Assembly: GCF_007827555.1 (NCBI RefSeq)
Contig: NZ_VISS01000001.1
Location: forward strand, 153,036 to 217,035
Direction of reading: 5' to 3'
Source of the DNA: Aeribacillus composti
GTDB lineage: Bacteria; Bacillota; Bacilli; Bacillales; Aeribacillaceae
DNA length: 64,000 nt
Every line of letters begins with the position of its first letter. The stretch's first letter is position 1. The notes beneath the pieces are model-generated. The model did no database searches and was not told where the DNA came from. It was given only the letters and a program-made list of their open reading frames with translations. Below are positions 34,571 to 44,490 of this stretch, one piece after another. The translations under genes were made by a program, and so were the position numbers.

Positions 34571-36985
34571 TTAATTGGCTACGATGTTGACAAGCTTGCC
34601 AGGAACAGCAATCACTTTACGAACGGTTTTGCCTTCAAGCTGTTCTTTTATTTTTTCATCATCCATCGCGATTTTTTCCATTTCCTCTTTAGAAGCATCG
34701 TTTGGTACAAGCAGCTTTGCCCGCACTTTTCCGTTGATTTGAATGACAATTTCCACTTCATCTTCGACAAGCTTTGATTCATCCCATGCCGGCCACGATT
34801 CATAAGCAATCGTTTCAGAATGGCCGAGTTTTTCCCAAAGCTCTTCGCAAATATGCGGAGCAACCGGCGATAAAAGCTTTACAAAGCCTTCCATATATTC
34901 TTTCGGAAGAATTGTCGCTTTATAAGCTTCATTAATAAATACCATCAGTTGCGAAATAGCTGTGTTAAAATGCAGATTTTCATAATCCTCCGTTACCTTT
35001 TTCACTGTTTGGTGATAAATGCGTTCAAGCTCTTGAGAAGGTTCATCGACGATTTTCGGATTCAACTCGCCATTTTCCATTACAAACAGCCGCCATACAC
35101 GATCTAAAAATCTTCTTGCGCCGTCGAGTCCTTTTGTTGACCATGCAATGGATGCATCAAGCGGACCCATGAACATTTCATATAAACGGAGAGTATCCGC
35201 TCCGTGGCTTTCAACGATTTCATCAGGATTGACGACATTTCCTTTTGATTTGCTCATCTTTTCATTGTTTTCGCCGAGGATCATTCCTTGGTTAAACAAT
35301 TTTTGGAACGGTTCTTTCGTCGGAACTACTCCGATATCGTATAAAAATTTATGCCAGAAACGTGCATACAGCAAGTGTAAAACAGCATGCTCAGCCCCGC
35401 CGATATAAATGTCCACAGGCAGCCATTTTTTCAATTTTTCAGGATCAGCTAATTGTTCTGAATTGTGCGGGTCAATATAGCGCAAATAGTACCAGCAGCT
35501 TCCCGCCCATTGAGGCATTGTGTTTGTTTCGCGCCGCCCTTTTTTGCCTGTTTTCGGGTCAACGACATTCACCCAATCCTCAATATTCGCTAAAGGTGAC
35601 TCACCGGTTCCCGAAGGTCTAATTTCATCTGTTTCCGGAAGCACTAACGGCAGCTCCTCTTCAGGAACAGCTGTGATCGTGCCGTCTTCCCAATGGATGA
35701 TCGGAATCGGTTCACCCCAATAACGTTGACGGCTGAACAACCAGTCTCGAAGACGGTATGTCACTTTTCTTTGTCCTTTTTTGTTTTCCTCCAGCCATTT
35801 GATCATCGCTTCAATTGCTTCTTCTTTATTCAATCCGTTCAAAAAGTCGGAATTTACATGCTCGCCGTCTCCTGTATAAGCTTCTTGTTCGATGTTTCCT
35901 CCAGCGACAACCTCTTTAATCGGCAGGTCAAATTTTTTCGCAAATTCATAGTCCCGTTCATCGTGGGCAGGCACGGCCATGATCGCACCTGTACCATAGC
36001 TCATTAAAACATAATCGGCAATCCAAATCGGCAATCTTTCTCCATTGGCAGGATTTACAGCATAGGCTCCGGTAAACACGCCTGTTTTTTCCTTCGCCAA
36101 GTCCGTTCTTTCGAGATCGCTTTTACTTTTAATTTGATCTAAATAGGCTTCCACCGCTTCTTTTTGTTCCTCGGTTGTAATTTCTTTCACAAGCGGATGT
36201 TCAGGCGCAAGCACTGTATACGTAGCACCGAAAAGCGTATCTGGACGAGTAGTAAAAACAGTAAAGGTTTTATCAGTTCCATCGACTGTAAAATGAACTT
36301 CCGCACCTTCCGACCGGCCGATCCAATTTCGCTGCATTTCCTTTATGCTTTCCGGCCAATCAAGCTCTTCTAAATCTTCCAGCAGCCTGTCAGCATATGC
36401 GGTAATTTTTAACACCCATTGTTTCATCGGACGGCGTTCAACAGGATGTCCTCCCCGTTCGCTTTTTCCGTCGATGACCTCTTCATTTGCAAGAACAGTT
36501 CCGAGTGCTGGGCACCAGTTGACGGGCACTTCATCAATGTAAGCAAGTCCTTTTTCATAAAGCTTTAAGAAGATCCATTGCGTCCATTTGTAATATTCCG
36601 GATCAGTTGTATTTACTTCCCGATCCCAATCATAGGAAAATCCTAGTGATTGAATTTGTCTGCGAAAATTATCAATATTTTTTTTCGTAAATTCCGCAGG
36701 ATCGTTGCCGGTATCTAAAGCATATTGCTCAGCCGGAAGTCCAAATGCATCCCATCCCATCGGATGGAGAACATTGTATCCTTGCATCCGTTTCATTCGC
36801 GCCAAAATGTCGGTTGCCGTATAACCTTCAGGATGGCCTACATGAAGACCAGCTCCCGAAGGATACGGAAACATATCCAATGCATAAAACTTCGGTTTAT
36901 CGGAATCATCCTCTGTTTTAAATGTTTTGTTTTTTAGCCAATAATCTTGCCATTTTTTCTCAATCTCACGATGGTTGTAAGACAT
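34571..36985 (-). CDS. leuS: Leucyl-tRNA synthetase
   Basis: An 804-residue class I synthetase charging tRNA-Leu. The HIGH-type motif is HVGH in [17 protein letters not shown] (about 43-59), the KMSKS loop is [12 protein letters not shown] (about 575), and an editing domain with [12 protein letters not shown] (about 243) is present. Full length matches B. subtilis LeuS (804). Regulated by the T-box leader just upstream. ATG with AGGAGG. Confidence 0.98.
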   Translation of the reverse strand: MSYNHREIEKKWQDYWLKNKTFKTEDDSDKPKFYALDMFPYPSGAGLHVGHPEGYTATDILARMKRMQGYNVLHPMGWDAFGLPAEQYALDTGNDPAEFTKKNIDNFRRQIQSLGFSYDWDREVNTTDPEYYKWTQWIFLKLYEKGLAYIDEVPVNWCPALGTVLANEEVIDGKSERGGHPVERRPMKQWVLKITAYADRLLEDLEELDWPESIKEMQRNWIGRSEGAEVHFTVDGTDKTFTVFTTRPDTLFGATYTVLAPEHPLVKEITTEEQKEAVEAYLDQIKSKSDLERTDLAKEKTGVFTGAYAVNPANGERLPIWIADYVLMSYGTGAIMAVPAHDERDYEFAKKFDLPIKEVVAGGNIEQEAYTGDGEHVNSDFLNGLNKEEAIEAMIKWLEENKKGQRKVTYRLRDWLFSRQRYWGEPIPIIHWEDGTITAVPEEELPLVLPETDEIRPSGTGESPLANIEDWVNVVDPKTGKKGRRETNTMPQWAGSCWYYLRYIDPHNSEQLADPEKLKKWLPVDIYIGGAEHAVLHLLYARFWHKFLYDIGVVPTKEPFQKLFNQGMILGENNEKMSKSKGNVVNPDEIVESHGADTLRLYEMFMGPLDASIAWSTKGLDGARRFLDRVWRLFVMENGELNPKIVDEPSQELERIYHQTVKKVTEDYENLHFNTAISQLMVFINEAYKATILPKEYMEGFVKLLSPVAPHICEELWEKLGHSETIAYESWPAWDESKLVEDEVEIVIQINGKVRAKLLVPNDASKEEMEKIAMDDEKIKEQLEGKTVRKVIAVPGKLVNIVAN

Positions 36986-37027
36986 GTAAAAATCCTCCTT
37001 TGCTATATATATGTATAAGCGTCAAAT

Positions 37028-37327
37028 AATAAAAAAACTCCCATCCCCACGACGAAGGGACGAGAGACAATTTCCCGCGGTACCACCCAAATTAGCGCAA
37101 ATGCACTCACTCTGTTCCGTAACGTGGAAACACGTCGGGCATTAGTCTGTACCGGAATACATTTCACACCCGCAACTCAAAGGGGAGTTCGTGAATAAAC
37201 AACGATTGACTTTCACCTTCCGTCAACTCTCTAGACGCCTTTATCCACTACTGATCCTTTTCACCGTTCTTGCTTTTTCATCCACTTATCATATTGTTAT
37301 TTTAATGAATTTTATGAGTTCATGCAA
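37028..37327 (-). promoter_or_regulatory. leuS T-box riboswitch leader with promoter
   Basis: Minus-strand leader with the T-box sequence GGGTGGTACCGCG (37074-37089, complement of CGCGGTACCACC) and, downstream, a terminator CTCTCGTCCC / GGGATGGGAG followed by seven T residues (37031-37068). In stem I a CTC leucine codon (37185-37187) sits in the GAACTCC context expected for the specifier loop. A promoter TTGCAT-17 bp-TAAAAT lies at 37299-37327. Uncharged tRNA-Leu should pair with the specifier and T-box and allow readthrough. Confidence 0.93.
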
Positions 37328-37362
37328 GTCAATGTCGAAAAATTTGGATTTCAGTCTAATAA

Positions 37363-38514
37363 TTAATAATTGACAGACCCTTTCAAGCTTGAATCAAGCA
37401 GCATTTCTGCTTCATTTAAAATGTCCTGCAAGATCGTGTCAGCAGCGTTTGGTCTATATAATTCAGCAATGCTCATTTTCATTTTTTCCATTTTTTCAGG
37501 GTGGTTAAATAAATCATTGACCGTCTCTTGAACTTTTTCAAGCTTATTGATGACAACCGCCGCCCCTTTTGCTGCAAACAAATCGGCATTCTCCCTTTCC
37601 TGCCCCGGAACAGGTTTATAGAGAATAAGCGGAACTTTTAATGCGGCCGCCTCGCTGAGAGTAATCCCTCCAGGCTTTGTTATCATGCAGGAACAAATGC
37701 GAAAGAGCTCGTCGATTCTTTCGACATAGCCAAAAACTTTTATTCGATCCGGGTGAATATACTGAAGCGGTTCAAGCTCATCTTTCAGCGATTGGTTATT
37801 TCCGCATACAACGACTATTTGCATGTCATCTCGTGTAAAAAATGATTCACACAAATCTTTTACATTTTTTAAAACTCCATGAGCGCCTGTAGCAATTAAC
37901 AAAGTTTTCTTGTTCGGATCCAAATTGTATTTTTTATATAAATCGATCGTTTCCATTTTTTCTTCAAACTGCGGCCGAATAGGAATTCCGGTTACTTTGA
38001 CAAGCGCTGGATGGATGTTGAGCATTGTCAGTTTTTCCTTCACATCGTCGCACGAAACATAATATTTATCAATGTTTTTATGAACCCATACTCGGTGAAG
38101 ACAAAAATCGGTCAGCACATTAAATGTCGGGATGAACACGCCTGTCCGCGTGCGATATTCAGGAACAACTGAAATAGGAAATGTATTAATGATGATGTCA
38201 GGATTTATCTCCCTTACTAGCTGATTCAACTTGCGGTGTCCAAGCTTCAAATACAAATTCATAATGCGTTTGTTAGACATTTTGTCCACACTATAATAAA
38301 ATAACCGATAAAATTGCTTACCGATGGAAAAACTTTTCAAATATAAATATCTTGTAATTTCCGCCATAATTGGATGAGACTCGCTAATTAAATCAGAAAC
38401 TTTTACGTTGTTGATTCCCATCTTATGCAAAGACTGCTCCAATGTTTTAGCAACTTGGATATGACCATTTCCATAATTTGCCGTTAATATTAATATCTTT
38501 GGGTCTTTTAACAT
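37363..38514 (-). CDS. ugtP: Processive diacylglycerol glucosyltransferase
   Basis: A 383-residue GT28/MGDG-synthase-type glycosyltransferase that adds glucose from UDP-glucose to diacylglycerol, making glycolipids and the lipoteichoic acid anchor. The N-terminal lipid/acceptor domain starts ILILTANYGNGHIQVAKTL; the sugar-nucleotide half carries TGAHGVLKNVKDL and TKPGGITLSEAAAL (about 290). Length matches B. subtilis UgtP (382). The ATG at 38514 follows GAGGTGAAT; a GTG inside that site is not used. In B. subtilis ugtP lies elsewhere, so its place next to leuS is a local difference. Confidence 0.92.
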   Translation of the reverse strand: MLKDPKILILTANYGNGHIQVAKTLEQSLHKMGINNVKVSDLISESHPIMAEITRYLYLKSFSIGKQFYRLFYYSVDKMSNKRIMNLYLKLGHRKLNQLVREINPDIIINTFPISVVPEYRTRTGVFIPTFNVLTDFCLHRVWVHKNIDKYYVSCDDVKEKLTMLNIHPALVKVTGIPIRPQFEEKMETIDLYKKYNLDPNKKTLLIATGAHGVLKNVKDLCESFFTRDDMQIVVVCGNNQSLKDELEPLQYIHPDRIKVFGYVERIDELFRICSCMITKPGGITLSEAAALKVPLILYKPVPGQERENADLFAAKGAAVVINKLEKVQETVNDLFNHPEKMEKMKMSIAELYRPNAADTILQDILNEAEMLLDSSLKGSVNY

Positions 38515-38991
38515 TTTATTCACCTCAACTTAAAGCAGCTCAACAATTAGAACGAACTAAAATCAAAATAGTTTCACTTTAAATGTATATTTCCTTTTAT
38601 AATTTTAGGAGAAAAAAATTAAGAATCCTTTATTATTTTATTACATTTACATTTCACTGGAAATTTTCGTTTTTTTTGTTGGTTGCAATAGCTAAAATGA
38701 CAAATATATGGATTGGGATTTTTTAATGGTTCCAACAAAAAATAATTCTGCCCGTTTACTCGCATGGTTCATACAAGAATCTTACCGATACGCATTGGTT
38801 TAATTGAATTTATGCCGTTTTTCCGGGATTTTTTACCTAGCTAATGGGCAGCCAAAGCTGCATGAATAACACCGAGAAGAATAAGATATGCCCTCCGAAC
38901 AAAGTTTTTCCTTTATCTTTTCTGAACCGTTTTAGCCAAACAAGCTGAAACTCACGCTGCAGAGATTCAAATACTTTTTCTTTGCTAAACT
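38515..38991. other. Intergenic region between ugtP and the GntR gene
   Basis: About 475 bp, carrying the ugtP promoter region near 38520-38680 (very AT-rich, no clear box pair) and, towards the GntR gene, a short coding remnant on the minus strand (38837-38985, separate entry). Nothing else is recognised. Confidence 0.5.
38837..38985 (-). pseudogene. Gene remnant downstream of the GntR regulator
   Basis: Directly behind the GntR stop, the minus strand reads FSKEKVFESLQREFQLVWLK, then FRKDKGKTLFGGHILFFSVLF and MQLWLPIS before TAG. The sequence has a charged N-terminal helix and a hydrophobic segment, like the start of a membrane protein, but no ATG and it ends after about 49 codons. YtrA-type regulators normally precede ABC-transporter genes, so this may be what is left of one. 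Low confidence. Confidence 0.4.
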
Positions 38992-39381
38992 TTATTTATG
39001 AAAAGCATTGGCAAATTCGTTATTCATGTCTTTCATCCATTGGTATATTTGTTCAAAGCTGATTCCTGCATAAAATGCATCGATCATAATTTGCCGTAGC
39101 TCCTCTTTAATTATTTCAATTTTCTCTTCATCCAGCTTTTTCTGCACCATTTTCGATACAAATGTCCCCCGTCCTCTCATCGTTTCAATCAAGCCTTCTC
39201 TTTCCAGCTCTTTATAAGCCTTTGAAACCGTGTTAGGATTAGCGATAATCATGGAAGACATCTCTCTTACAGAGGGCAGTTTATCGCCAGGCTTTAACAC
39301 ACCTTTGATACATAGTTCTTTCATTTTTTTTATGATCTGCTCATATATCGGAGTGGCACTTCTCGGGTCAATTTCAAACAT
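38992..39381 (-). CDS. GntR-family (YtrA subfamily) transcription regulator
   Basis: A 129-residue protein made of the GntR winged helix and a short helical tail. The motif PIYEQIIKKMKELCIKG, then GDKLPSVREMSSMIIANPNT and VSKAYKELEREGLIETMRGR, is typical of the YtrA subfamily, which represses its own operon. Start at 39381 with AGAAGGG; upstream in-frame ATGs lack a site. A long perfect inverted repeat 36 bp upstream is the likely operator. The downstream genes normally regulated (an ABC exporter) are missing here; only a remnant remains. Confidence 0.9.
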   Translation of the reverse strand: MFEIDPRSATPIYEQIIKKMKELCIKGVLKPGDKLPSVREMSSMIIANPNTVSKAYKELEREGLIETMRGRGTFVSKMVQKKLDEEKIEIIKEELRQIMIDAFYAGISFEQIYQWMKDMNNEFANAFHK

Positions 39382-39416
39382 CAAATACCCTTCTTTCTTA
39401 CAAAAAGGACTCTTTT

Positions 39417-39453
39417 GTATTATGTGTACTACATTATATAGTACACATAATAC
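39417..39453. promoter_or_regulatory. Operator: 15-bp perfect inverted repeat before the GntR gene
   Basis: GTATTATGTGTACTA (39417-39431) and its exact reverse complement TAGTACACATAATAC (39439-39453) with a 7-base spacer. The core GTGTACTA...TAGTACAC is the kind of dyad recognised by YtrA-type GntR repressors. It starts 36 bp from the GntR start codon, so it overlaps or follows the promoter and should mediate autorepression. Confidence 0.82.
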
Positions 39454-39835
39454 AGAAAAGATGCAATCAACATTTCTGATTCCGCATATAAAAAACACTG
39501 AATGATTTCACTCGTTCGGGGGCTCTTGATCTTAGGGAAAAATTATGATGTACATAGTCGTATAGCAGCTTTTGCTAGAAGTTTGGCTGATGTTCAACAA
39601 ACTGATCCCGATTTTGTTTTAAAATGTAATCGTTCATTCGCATTGAGCCGAGCTTTTATATCGGTAATAGCGCAATCTGTTGAAAGATATTTTTATTCTA
39701 TATTTTCGTTTTTATTCCAAAAACCATTCTTTCCTTATGCAAATTTATATATAAGATCAAATCGGCTAAAGAATAAATGAAAAATCATAATTGCAATTAA
39801 AGGGCAAGCCTACAATCAGGCTTTGCCCTGGAATT
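39454..39835. other. Intergenic region between the GntR operator and ytzC
   Basis: About 380 bp. Apart from the ytzC terminator I see no gene; a 92-codon open frame on the plus strand (39502-39780) has no ribosome site or recognisable composition and is not annotated. Confidence 0.5.
39794..39829 (-). terminator. Terminator of ytzC
   Basis: GGGCAAAGCC / GGCTTGCCC stem with an 8-base loop and a TTTAATTG tail on the minus strand. Confidence 0.8.
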
Positions 39836-40099
39836 TTAATGATCGAGCAAAATCATCTCATTTTGAAGGTGCTGCAGTTGAAGGCGCATGCGGTGAAGCT
39901 GCTCCCGCTGCTGGTCATTTGCGCTTAAACTGAGTTTTTCCACTTCTGCAAGCGCATCTTGAAGCTTTTGCTGTGCATTTGTATATTCTTCATCATTGTA
40001 ATGCTCCTGTTTCAGTCCTTCAATATATTGCTCATTTGCATATTCCAATGCTTGCTGGCAATGTTGAATGCACTCTTCCACGGATTGTCTAGTAGCCAA
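39836..40099 (-). CDS. ytzC: YtzC, DUF2524 small protein
   Basis: An 87-residue glutamine-rich helical protein, start TTG at 40099 with AAGGAGGGG in front (protein would begin MATRQSVEECIQHCQQALE). Repeated Gln/Leu heptad-like spacing towards the end (REQLHRMRLQLQHLQNEM) indicates a coiled coil. B. subtilis YtzC lies beside ytqA in the same way. Function unknown; no motif for activity. Confidence 0.85.
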   Translation of the reverse strand: MATRQSVEECIQHCQQALEYANEQYIEGLKQEHYNDEEYTNAQQKLQDALAEVEKLSLSANDQQREQLHRMRLQLQHLQNEMILLDH

Positions 40100-40257
40100 A
40101 CAAATCCCCTCCTTGATGAAGAATTTCTTCATCAACTGTATTTTTCGCTATTTCTGCAAGCTCCATCATGAAAAAAGCTGGTAAATTCTTATTTGAGATT
40201 GGTTTGGCAATCATGGTAAAATGTCTTGATAGTATATCGAAACAGGAGGAGTAGGAA

Positions 40258-41223
40258 TTGGCGAACCACAATCCATTTCCGTATACGAATGACAACAAAC
40301 GGTATCATACATGGAATTACCATTTACGAAATACATTTGGAGATAAAGTGTTTAAAGTTGCTTTAGACGGAGGATTTGACTGTCCAAACCGCGACGGTAC
40401 GGTAGCACATGGCGGGTGTACGTTTTGCAGTGCCGCAGGGTCGGGCGATTTTGCCGGAAACAGAGCTGATGATCTTGTTACGCAATTTCACGACATTAAA
40501 AGCAAAATGCATGAGAAATGGAAAAACGGAAAGTATATTGCTTACTTTCAGGCATTTACAAACACTCATGCACCCGTGGAAGTTCTTCGTGAGAAATATG
40601 AAACGGTATTAGGTCTCGAAGGAGTTGTCGGTTTGTCCATTGCTACAAGGCCTGACTGTTTGCCTGACGATGTTGTTGATTATTTGGCGGAATTAAATGA
40701 GAGGACATATCTTTGGGTTGAATTAGGATTGCAAACCGTTCACCAGCGGACCGCTGATTTAATTAACCGTGCGCACGATTATGAATGTTATGTGGAAGGA
40801 GTTAACAAGCTCAGAAAGCACGGAATCCGAGTTTGCACACACATCATAAACGGTCTTCCGCTTGAAACGTACGATATGATGATGGAAACTGCAAAAGAAG
40901 TTGCTAAGCTGGATGTTCAAGGAATTAAAATTCATCTGCTCCATTTGTTAAAAGGTACACCGATGGTTAAGCAATATGAAAAAGGGATGGTGCGCTTTTT
41001 ATCCTTTGATGAATATGTACAATTAGTTTGCGATCAGCTAGAGGTACTGCCTCCTGAAATGATCGTTCATCGCATTACAGGCGACGGTCCGATCGATTTA
41101 ATGATAGGGCCGATGTGGAGCGTTAACAAATGGGAAGTGCTGAATGCCATTGATGCCGAACTCGAAAAACGAAACAGCTACCAAGGGAAGTATTATACAA
41201 AAGATCGAGTGATGTCAAAATGA
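40258..41223 (+). CDS. ytqA: YtqA, radical SAM protein
   Basis: A 321-residue radical SAM enzyme of the YhcC/YtqA group. The cysteine cluster is DCPNRDGTVAHGGCTFC (the iron-sulfur ligands Cys, Cys and Cys at residues about 42, 54 and 57), followed by GLSIATRPDCLPDDVVDYL (about 122-140). The reaction and substrate are unknown. The start is TTG at 40258 behind AGGAGGAG. Its stop overlaps ytqB by 4 nt, so the two are coupled; the same pair occurs in B. subtilis. Confidence 0.92.
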   Translation: MANHNPFPYTNDNKRYHTWNYHLRNTFGDKVFKVALDGGFDCPNRDGTVAHGGCTFCSAAGSGDFAGNRADDLVTQFHDIKSKMHEKWKNGKYIAYFQAFTNTHAPVEVLREKYETVLGLEGVVGLSIATRPDCLPDDVVDYLAELNERTYLWVELGLQTVHQRTADLINRAHDYECYVEGVNKLRKHGIRVCTHIINGLPLETYDMMMETAKEVAKLDVQGIKIHLLHLLKGTPMVKQYEKGMVRFLSFDEYVQLVCDQLEVLPPEMIVHRITGDGPIDLMIGPMWSVNKWEVLNAIDAELEKRNSYQGKYYTKDRVMSK

Positions 41224-41795
41224 ACCTCATTCGCATTCTTCCATTTGCAAAAAAATTGATGGCTTCCGCTGTCCAAAACGGCGATATCGTTATTGATGCA
41301 ACAGTCGGGAACGGACATGATACCGTCTTTTTAGCACAACTCGTTGGCGAACAAGGTCATGTGTTTGGATATGATATTCAAAAACAAGCGCTTGAAGAGA
41401 CAAAAAAACGGTTGAAGGAATCCGGTTTAATCGACCGTGTTACTTTGTTTCATTCCAGCCATGATGACATTTTCAATACGATTCCGAAAAAACATCACAA
41501 TCATATCGCCGGTGCGATGTTTAATCTCGGTTATTTGCCCGGTGGCCAAAAAAACATTGTGACAAAACCAGAATCAACTATTGAAGCAGTAAAGCAGCTT
41601 TTATCCATACTAAGACCCGGTGGAATGATCGTGCTGGTCGTTTATCACGGCCATCCGGAAGGAAAACGTGAGAGAGATGAGCTTCTTAAATTTGCCGAAC
41701 AAATCGATCAACATACTGCTCATGTACTTGAATACCGGTTTTTAAACCAAAAAAATTCCCCTCCGTTTATTGTAGCAATCGAAAAAGCAAAATAG
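41220..41795 (+). CDS. ytqB: YtqB, SAM-dependent rRNA/tRNA-type methyltransferase
   Basis: A 191-residue class I methyltransferase. Motif I is VIDATVGNGHDTVFLAQLVG (about 23-42), then GYDIQKQAL; NLGYLPGGQK (about 103) is the catalytic-loop equivalent. Family (rRNA methylase YtqB) members are thought to act on RNA, with MnmM-type methylation of tRNA aminomethyl-uridine proposed for close relatives. Its ATG overlaps the ytqA stop. Confidence 0.88.
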   Translation: MNLIRILPFAKKLMASAVQNGDIVIDATVGNGHDTVFLAQLVGEQGHVFGYDIQKQALEETKKRLKESGLIDRVTLFHSSHDDIFNTIPKKHHNHIAGAMFNLGYLPGGQKNIVTKPESTIEAVKQLLSILRPGGMIVLVVYHGHPEGKRERDELLKFAEQIDQHTAHVLEYRFLNQKNSPPFIVAIEKAK

Positions 41796-41816
41796 CCGGG
41801 AATAATATCCCGGCTA
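41793..41816. terminator. Bidirectional terminator between ytqB and ytpB
   Basis: TAGCCGGGA / TCCCGGCTA with a 6-base loop and T-rich flanks on the minus strand (TTTTGCTTTTT). Confidence 0.78.
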
Positions 41817-41826
41817 GCTTTATCCA

Positions 41827-42906
41827 TCAAGAAGATTTAATCAAATTCCATTTTCGGAACGTTCGATATGCCCTAGCATTCACATAAAAGAAAACGGAGG
41901 TTGTTCCTCCTTTTTTTATTAATTTTTTAGCCAGCTTTCCTAAATCTTTATGTACTAATACTTTGTCATCAGATAAATAAATGCCGAGCAATCCGCGGTT
42001 AATTAATTTATGAAAATTTTCGTTCGGAATACCTTTTAAATTTTTGTCCGCTTCATGTACAAAATGAGCTAATCGTTCCATCATTTCTGATGTGCTTTCA
42101 TAAAAACTGCAAAAATTTAAATCGCCCTCCAATTGATCCTCCTCTTGATCAATAAAGTAATCCAATAAAATGTGAAGCCCTTGCACATATGGAAAGTAAC
42201 CGTCTTTAATTTTTTTGGCAATCGCTTCGTTAAAGCTGGGCTGAAATGCATAGGCGACTAAACAAAAAATGCCCAATGTCGATCCAGCGCAGGCAGAAAA
42301 TTCATACCACCGCATATCCGGGAGGGAAGATTTATATTGTTCGAACCACTGTACTAGCCTTGGCACTCTTTCCTCTTCTATTACATGCTTATGTACTTGC
42401 AGTTCACAATAATATTCGCAAAGCTCCATCAAATAGCCAGCTATAACCGGATAGTTCTCCAATTGGCTCAGCATTCTTTGGCATGTCATGACAAGCTCTT
42501 TTAAATATCCGCCGTCATCTTGGTCCTCACGAAATTGGTAGTAATTTTTTAATTCTGCATGAATCGACAGTGCGTCCTTCATTGATTGGTGCAGCATGCG
42601 GAAATCTTCCGGATCAAAAGAAGTGCTTCTGTCGCATAAATTATCCAAGTAATCGCTAATCGTTTGATAAGCAACGATAAACTCTATGCATTCCTCTATA
42701 TGAGAGTTCGACAAAAGCGCTAAAATGCTTCCTCCTTCGCAATGAAATGCCTTCGTATTTATGCTTGCAAGCGCCTGCTTTCTCAATTCAGGATTCGGTA
42801 TTTCCTCAGCCTTTTTTTTCCACCCATCTAAGTAATAATGGACGGTCGGAAGAATTTCCCTATAAACTCTTGACATAAGGCTGATAGGGTGTTCAGGTAT
42901 ACTCAA
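41827..42906 (-). CDS. ytpB: YtpB, tetraprenyl-beta-curcumene synthase
   Basis: A 359-residue protein of the DUF2600 terpene cyclase family. YtpB turns C35 tetraprenyl diphosphate into tetraprenyl-beta-curcumene, a precursor of the sesquarterpenoids (baciterpenols) that protect spores from heat. The region AYQTISDYLDNLCDRSTSF (about residues 79-97) carries the aspartate-rich D-x-x-D motif. The start is TTG at 42906, 8 bases after GAGGTGA. It follows ytpA, as in the ytpAB operon of B. subtilis. Confidence 0.9.
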   Translation of the reverse strand: MSIPEHPISLMSRVYREILPTVHYYLDGWKKKAEEIPNPELRKQALASINTKAFHCEGGSILALLSNSHIEECIEFIVAYQTISDYLDNLCDRSTSFDPEDFRMLHQSMKDALSIHAELKNYYQFREDQDDGGYLKELVMTCQRMLSQLENYPVIAGYLMELCEYYCELQVHKHVIEEERVPRLVQWFEQYKSSLPDMRWYEFSACAGSTLGIFCLVAYAFQPSFNEAIAKKIKDGYFPYVQGLHILLDYFIDQEEDQLEGDLNFCSFYESTSEMMERLAHFVHEADKNLKGIPNENFHKLINRGLLGIYLSDDKVLVHKDLGKLAKKLIKKGGTTSVFFYVNARAYRTFRKWNLIKSS

Positions 42907-42942
42907 AGATCAACTCACCTCTTCATTGTAAAATTCCAGTGT

Positions 42943-43722
42943 TTATGTTAAATGGCTTTCTGTAAATCTCAACGCATCTTGAAAAACAAGTTCTCTTTCC
43001 GGTTCATTAAAAATTTCGTGATATAGTCCTTCCCATTCTTTATAGCTCTTTTCCGTGAGATTCAACTGACTATACCATTTTTGAACTGCTGATTTATCAA
43101 CAATTTTGTCTTCTCCTCCCTGCATGACGAAAAGAGGGACATCTGGAAACTGCGGAAGCTGCTGAAATGCTAGTTCAATAGCATGAAGAAGCTCTCTGTA
43201 CCAGCGCACAGAAACTTTTCTTACGTAAAGGGAGTCGTTTCTGTTTATGTCTTGAATTTCCTTATTTCTCGTTGCCATCTCAACTGTCAAACCGGAATCA
43301 AAGCGTACCCTAGGCGCGAAAATATTTAATCCTTTTGCCAAAAGATCGAGCGCTTTACTCGGTTTTTGCAAAATTCCTAAACATGGCGAAGATAAAATGA
43401 CCCCGTTTAACGGAATTTTATTTCTCTGCAGCGTACGTATGGCTATTAAACCGCCCATGCTATGCCCCAGCAAAAAAAGCGGCAATTGGAAAGATTGAGC
43501 CTCCCTGATCCAACGGTCAACTTCATCAATATATTCATCAAACGATTGGACATGTCCCCGTCTGGAGGATGAATTTCCTTGTCCTGGCAAATCCCCCATG
43601 ACAACATGGTACCCGTTTGTTTGCCACTTTTTTATCAGCCATTTGTAACGTCCATGATGTTCTAAAGCTCCATGAATGATGACAATCGCAGCTTTAGGAC
43701 TAGAACTTACCCATTTCCACAT
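42943..43722 (-). CDS. ytpA: YtpA, lysophospholipase (bacilysocin synthesis)
   Basis: A 259-residue alpha/beta hydrolase of the monoacylglycerol-lipase/lysophospholipase group. The nucleophile elbow is FLLGHSMGGLIA (serine near residue 92), the oxyanion region is IIHGALEHHGRYKWL, and the acid and base are VMQGGEDKIVDKSAV and GLYHEIFNEPE (His near residue 238). In B. subtilis YtpA makes the phospholipid antibiotic bacilysocin and is under sigma-M. It is coupled to ytpB by 36 bp. Confidence 0.9.
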   Translation of the reverse strand: MWKWVSSSPKAAIVIIHGALEHHGRYKWLIKKWQTNGYHVVMGDLPGQGNSSSRRGHVQSFDEYIDEVDRWIREAQSFQLPLFLLGHSMGGLIAIRTLQRNKIPLNGVILSSPCLGILQKPSKALDLLAKGLNIFAPRVRFDSGLTVEMATRNKEIQDINRNDSLYVRKVSVRWYRELLHAIELAFQQLPQFPDVPLFVMQGGEDKIVDKSAVQKWYSQLNLTEKSYKEWEGLYHEIFNEPERELVFQDALRFTESHLT

Positions 43723-43790
43723 AAATTAACTCCTTTCCGAACATGACGGAAAATTTGTTATAATATGAAAAAAAGAAAAGGATGGTTCCC

Positions 43791-44318
43791 ATGGTTATTT
43801 ATCCATATAAAGACAAAAAACCTATAATTAGCGATTCGGCTTATATAGCTGATTTTGTCACAATCACCGGCGATGTTCAAATAGGAGATGAATCAAGCAT
43901 TTGGTTTCAGACGGTTATTCGCGGTGACGTTGCCCCAACTATTATTGGAAATCGGGTCAATATTCAAGACCAATGCTGTCTGCACCAGAGCCCAAATAAA
44001 CCGTTAATTATTGAAGATGATGTAACCGTCGGCCATCAAGTTCTGCTCCACAGTGCGATTGTGCGGAAAGGAGCTCTAATTGGAATGGGTTCGATTATTC
44101 TGGATGGAGCAGAAATCGGAAAAGGCGCTTTTATCGGTGCAGGCAGTCTTGTCCCGCCAGGCAAAAAGATACCTGAGAAAACTTTAGCATTCGGAAGACC
44201 CGCCAAAGTGATTAGAGAATTAACAGAAGAAGATCTTCAAGATATGGAGCGCATCCGTCGCGAGTATATCGAAAAAGCTCAATATTATAAAAATATTGCT
44301 CGTATGAACAACATATAA
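43791..44318 (+). CDS. ytoA: YtoA, gamma-carbonic-anhydrase-like protein
   Basis: A 175-residue left-handed beta-helix protein of the gamma-class carbonic anhydrase/PaaY family, with hexapeptide repeats such as GDVQIGDESSIWFQ, VIEDDVTVGHQV and IGMGSIILDGAEIGKGAFIG. The three histidine ligands expected for a metal site are at HQSPN (residue about 68), GHQVLLHS (about 85 and 90). Start at 43791 with AAAAGGA. It is divergent from ytpA, as in B. subtilis. Activity has not been shown. Confidence 0.9.
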   Translation: MVIYPYKDKKPIISDSAYIADFVTITGDVQIGDESSIWFQTVIRGDVAPTIIGNRVNIQDQCCLHQSPNKPLIIEDDVTVGHQVLLHSAIVRKGALIGMGSIILDGAEIGKGAFIGAGSLVPPGKKIPEKTLAFGRPAKVIRELTEEDLQDMERIRREYIEKAQYYKNIARMNNI

Positions 44319-44490
44319 ATTGCTTATAAAAACATTTTAAAACTTTCTCTTTCAAATGTCATTCTTTACCGGGCAGCTTCATGCATTTTTAAAATTTTGT
44401 AAAATTTTTATTAGATTTGTTGAAGTTTACATAAATATGAGAGAAAATTTTTTATAAGAATTTTTGCTTTTTGAAAAGAGGAACTTTAAC

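Noticed and set aside
39502..39780. Open frame of 92 codons on the plus strand between the GntR operator and ytzC
   Set aside because: No ribosome site, no recognisable protein pattern, and only moderate length in AT-rich DNA; probably chance.
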